Shown: positions 6,969-7,835 of the stretch, in pieces | Layout: each line of letters opens with the position of its first letter | How positions within the stretch are numbered: the first letter of the stretch is position 1 | DNA from: Candidatus Hydrogenedentota bacterium | GTDB taxonomy: Bacteria > Hydrogenedentota > Hydrogenedentia > Hydrogenedentales > CAITNO01 | Reading direction: 5' to 3' | Length of the DNA: 7,835 nt | NCBI GenBank assembly: GCA_022710255.1 | Contig: JAKLHG010000107.1 | Coordinates: 1,959 to 9,793 of the forward strand | The notes under the pieces: model-generated | What the model saw: the letters and a program-made list of their open reading frames with translations, nothing else | What the model was told of the DNA's origin: nothing | Database searches by the model: none | Position numbers and translations under genes: made by a program

Positions 6969-7379
6969 TTATTGTTTGGGCAAAACAAACCAGAACGTGG
7001 CCACGGAACGGGTCCGCGGAAGATTTTTCTTTGTCTCCTGAGAGGTCTGCACCGTGGGCTGGACCGAAGGTTGGGGCACCTGCACCGGCGTTTCGTCCTC
7101 TGAAAGGTCAACCGGCGATTGACGCACCACGGGTTGCCCCGATTCATCATATTCCCAATGCAATTCTTTGACCGCGTCATCACTCGTACCGCTTTCGGAC
7201 GGGGTGTCGCTTCGGACCTGCGGCGCCTTCCCGGCTTCGCCCGGAGGTTCCGGAAGCGTGGCAGGCGGCGCGGCCGGTTCAATCGCCACCGGCGCCGCCA
7301 ACTCCGCTTCCTGTATCACCGGCTTCTCCCACCCCTGGCCCGCCACGGCAAGCACAATACAAGCGGCAAGCATGCTCAT
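6969..7379 (-). CDS. Small exported Pro/Ala/Glu-rich hypothetical protein
   Basis: A 136-aa protein I do not recognise. Residues 2-15 are hydrophobic (SMLAACIVLAVAGQ), reading as a short signal peptide or anchor, although no basic residue precedes it. LAAC at 4-7 looks like a lipobox but is too close to the start for a normal lipoprotein signal. The rest is low-complexity: Ala/Pro/Glu-rich at 22-50, acidic/Ser-rich at 55-80, Gln/Pro/Val/Thr-rich at 95-115, then a basic KKNLPRTR and an aromatic C-terminus (ATFWFVLPKQ). It is probably a disordered envelope protein. Its ATG overlaps the kinase stop as ATGA and GGAG lies eight bases ahead, which supports it as a real gene. It could assist LptD given the position, but nothing in the sequence shows LptC, LptA or LptE features. 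Confidence 0.7.
   Translation of the reverse strand: MSMLAACIVLAVAGQGWEKPVIQEAELAAPVAIEPAAPPATLPEPPGEAGKAPQVRSDTPSESGTSDDAVKELHWEYDESGQPVVRQSPVDLSEDETPVQVPQPSVQPTVQTSQETKKNLPRTRSVATFWFVLPKQ
6972..6988. repeat. Inverted repeat at the 3' end of the small gene, just ahead of lptD
   Basis: TTGTTT (6972-6977) and AAACAA (6983-6988) are perfect inverted copies around GGGCA. The repeat covers the last codons of the small minus-strand gene, ending next to its TAA stop and about 30 bases before the lptD start. The stem is AT-rich and weak. It might attenuate or delimit the lptD message, or be chance. Confidence 0.25.
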
Positions 7380-7835
7380 GAAAGTGTCTCCATAAAAGTT
7401 AATACCTGGTCCAGCCCGGTAATGGCTTCAGCGCCGCCCATATGTTGCACGGTCAGACCGCCGACGGCGTTGGCCAGCCGTGCGCACCGCTCCACGTCCC
7501 ATCCGCGCACCCAGCCATAAAGGAAACCCCCACAGCAGGCATCTCCGGCGCCGGTGGTATCCACCACATGGACGCGGTGAGCGGGCACCCGGCAATGCTG
7601 TCCGCCGGACTTCACATAGATACCGTCTCCACCCAGTTTAATCACAGCGACCTTGATGCCGTAGCCGAGATAAAAATCCGCTATGCTTTCCGGCGTCGTA
7701 CACCCGGTATAATGACAGGCCTCTTCAAAGCTGGAAAAAATAAGGTCAAGGTGGGGCAGGGATGGCTCAATCAGGGGAAGCCAGACGCCATTGCCGTCAT
7801 AGCAGGTATCCATGCTGGTGGTCACACCCAGCGCC
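7376..7835 (-). CDS. PfkB-family carbohydrate/nucleoside kinase, C-terminal part (N-terminus outside the window)
   Basis: The frame runs off the right edge; about 153 residues of an expected roughly 300 are visible. The family phosphorylates sugars or nucleosides with ATP in the cytoplasm. Near the edge, GVTTSMDTCYDGNGVW is the usual strand leading to the phosphate-acceptor region. LDLIFSSFEEACHYTG matches the 'D-x-x-x-x-N/S-x-x-E-A' segment. VAVIKLGGDGIYV is the common strand and turn. VDTTGAGDACCGGFLYGW is PfkB signature 2, whose final Asp in GAGD (position 95 counting from the GTG at 7825) is the catalytic base. The sequence fits ribokinase/adenosine-kinase-like members better than heptose-phosphate kinases; the substrate is not identifiable from this half. 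The stop overlaps the next gene as ATGA, making it the visible first gene of the lptD operon. Confidence 0.92.
   Translation of the reverse strand, partial: ALGVTTSMDTCYDGNGVWLPLIEPSLPHLDLIFSSFEEACHYTGCTTPESIADFYLGYGIKVAVIKLGGDGIYVKSGGQHCRVPAHRVHVVDTTGAGDACCGGFLYGWVRGWDVERCARLANAVGGLTVQHMGGAEAITGLDQVLTFMETLS
7388..7391 (-). promoter_or_regulatory. Ribosome binding site of the small secreted-protein gene
   Basis: On the minus strand GGAG lies eight bases before the ATG at 7379-7377, inside the last codons of the kinase gene. It is the clearest Shine-Dalgarno in the window. It fixes this start and supports coupled translation across the ATGA overlap. Confidence 0.6.

Noticed and set aside
6969..7379. 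Lipoprotein call from LAAC at residues 4-7
   Set aside because: There is no basic n-region and only three residues before the putative Cys, too short for a functional lipoprotein signal.
7119..7520. 133-aa plus-strand Arg-rich reading frame
   Set aside because: Overlaps both the kinase and the small secreted-protein gene, which are supported by a signature motif, an ATGA overlap and a ribosome binding site; the Arg richness is typical of shadow frames.
7376..7835. Heptose-phosphate kinase (HldA/HldE) role that would link the kinase to LPS
   Set aside because: The visible segments fit generic ribokinase/adenosine-kinase-like members; no heptokinase-specific pattern was seen.
1..7835. tRNA, rRNA, CRISPR array, insertion sequence, attachment site
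   Set aside because: No repeat arrays, transposase motifs or RNA-gene folds were seen, and nearly all bases are in tightly packed coding sequence.

Overview
The window is a piece of chromosome, about 57-60% GC by eye, from a bacterium with an LPS-type outer membrane; the large LptD homologue makes the last point nearly certain. The glycoside-hydrolase-like protein, the radical SAM/GT2 pair and the unusual lptD neighbourhood together suggest a Planctomycetes-Verrucomicrobia-Chlamydiae type organism (for example Kiritimatiellota or Lentisphaerota). That placement is inferred from memory of family styles and has not been tested.

Left edge (1 to about 127): a short, very GC-rich stretch (86 of 120 bases by hand count). 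On the minus strand it reads as the N-terminal membrane anchor of a different protein, perhaps an efflux adaptor. It abuts a plus-strand gene that has lost its 5' end. The simplest explanation is a chimeric contig end or a rearrangement junction near 121-130.

Plus-strand block (128-4214): four tightly packed genes. They are a 5'-truncated glycoside-hydrolase-like barrel protein that lacks the expected catalytic glutamates, a TetR regulator after 27 bases, a radical SAM protein with a C-terminal SPASM-like cysteine domain (4-base ATGA overlap), and a membrane-anchored family 2 glycosyltransferase (4-base GTGA overlap). The overlaps imply translational coupling of regulator, radical SAM enzyme and glycosyltransferase. 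These are the same three classes found in mycofactocin loci, but no peptide precursor or RRE gene is present here. A cell-envelope glycan or lipid modification role is equally possible.

Convergent gap (4215-4286): 72 bases with two small hairpins and no clear T-tract.

Minus-strand block (7835 down to 4287): the C-terminal part of a PfkB-family sugar/nucleoside kinase, a small secreted Pro/Ala/Glu-rich hypothetical protein (4-base ATGA overlap, good ribosome binding site), then lptD, the outer-membrane LPS translocon. This LptD has only two cysteines, placed where one inter-domain disulfide would form, and a long low-complexity linker after its signal peptide.

No RNA genes, insertion sequences, CRISPR arrays or origins were seen. 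No gene-free stretch exceeds 300 bases.
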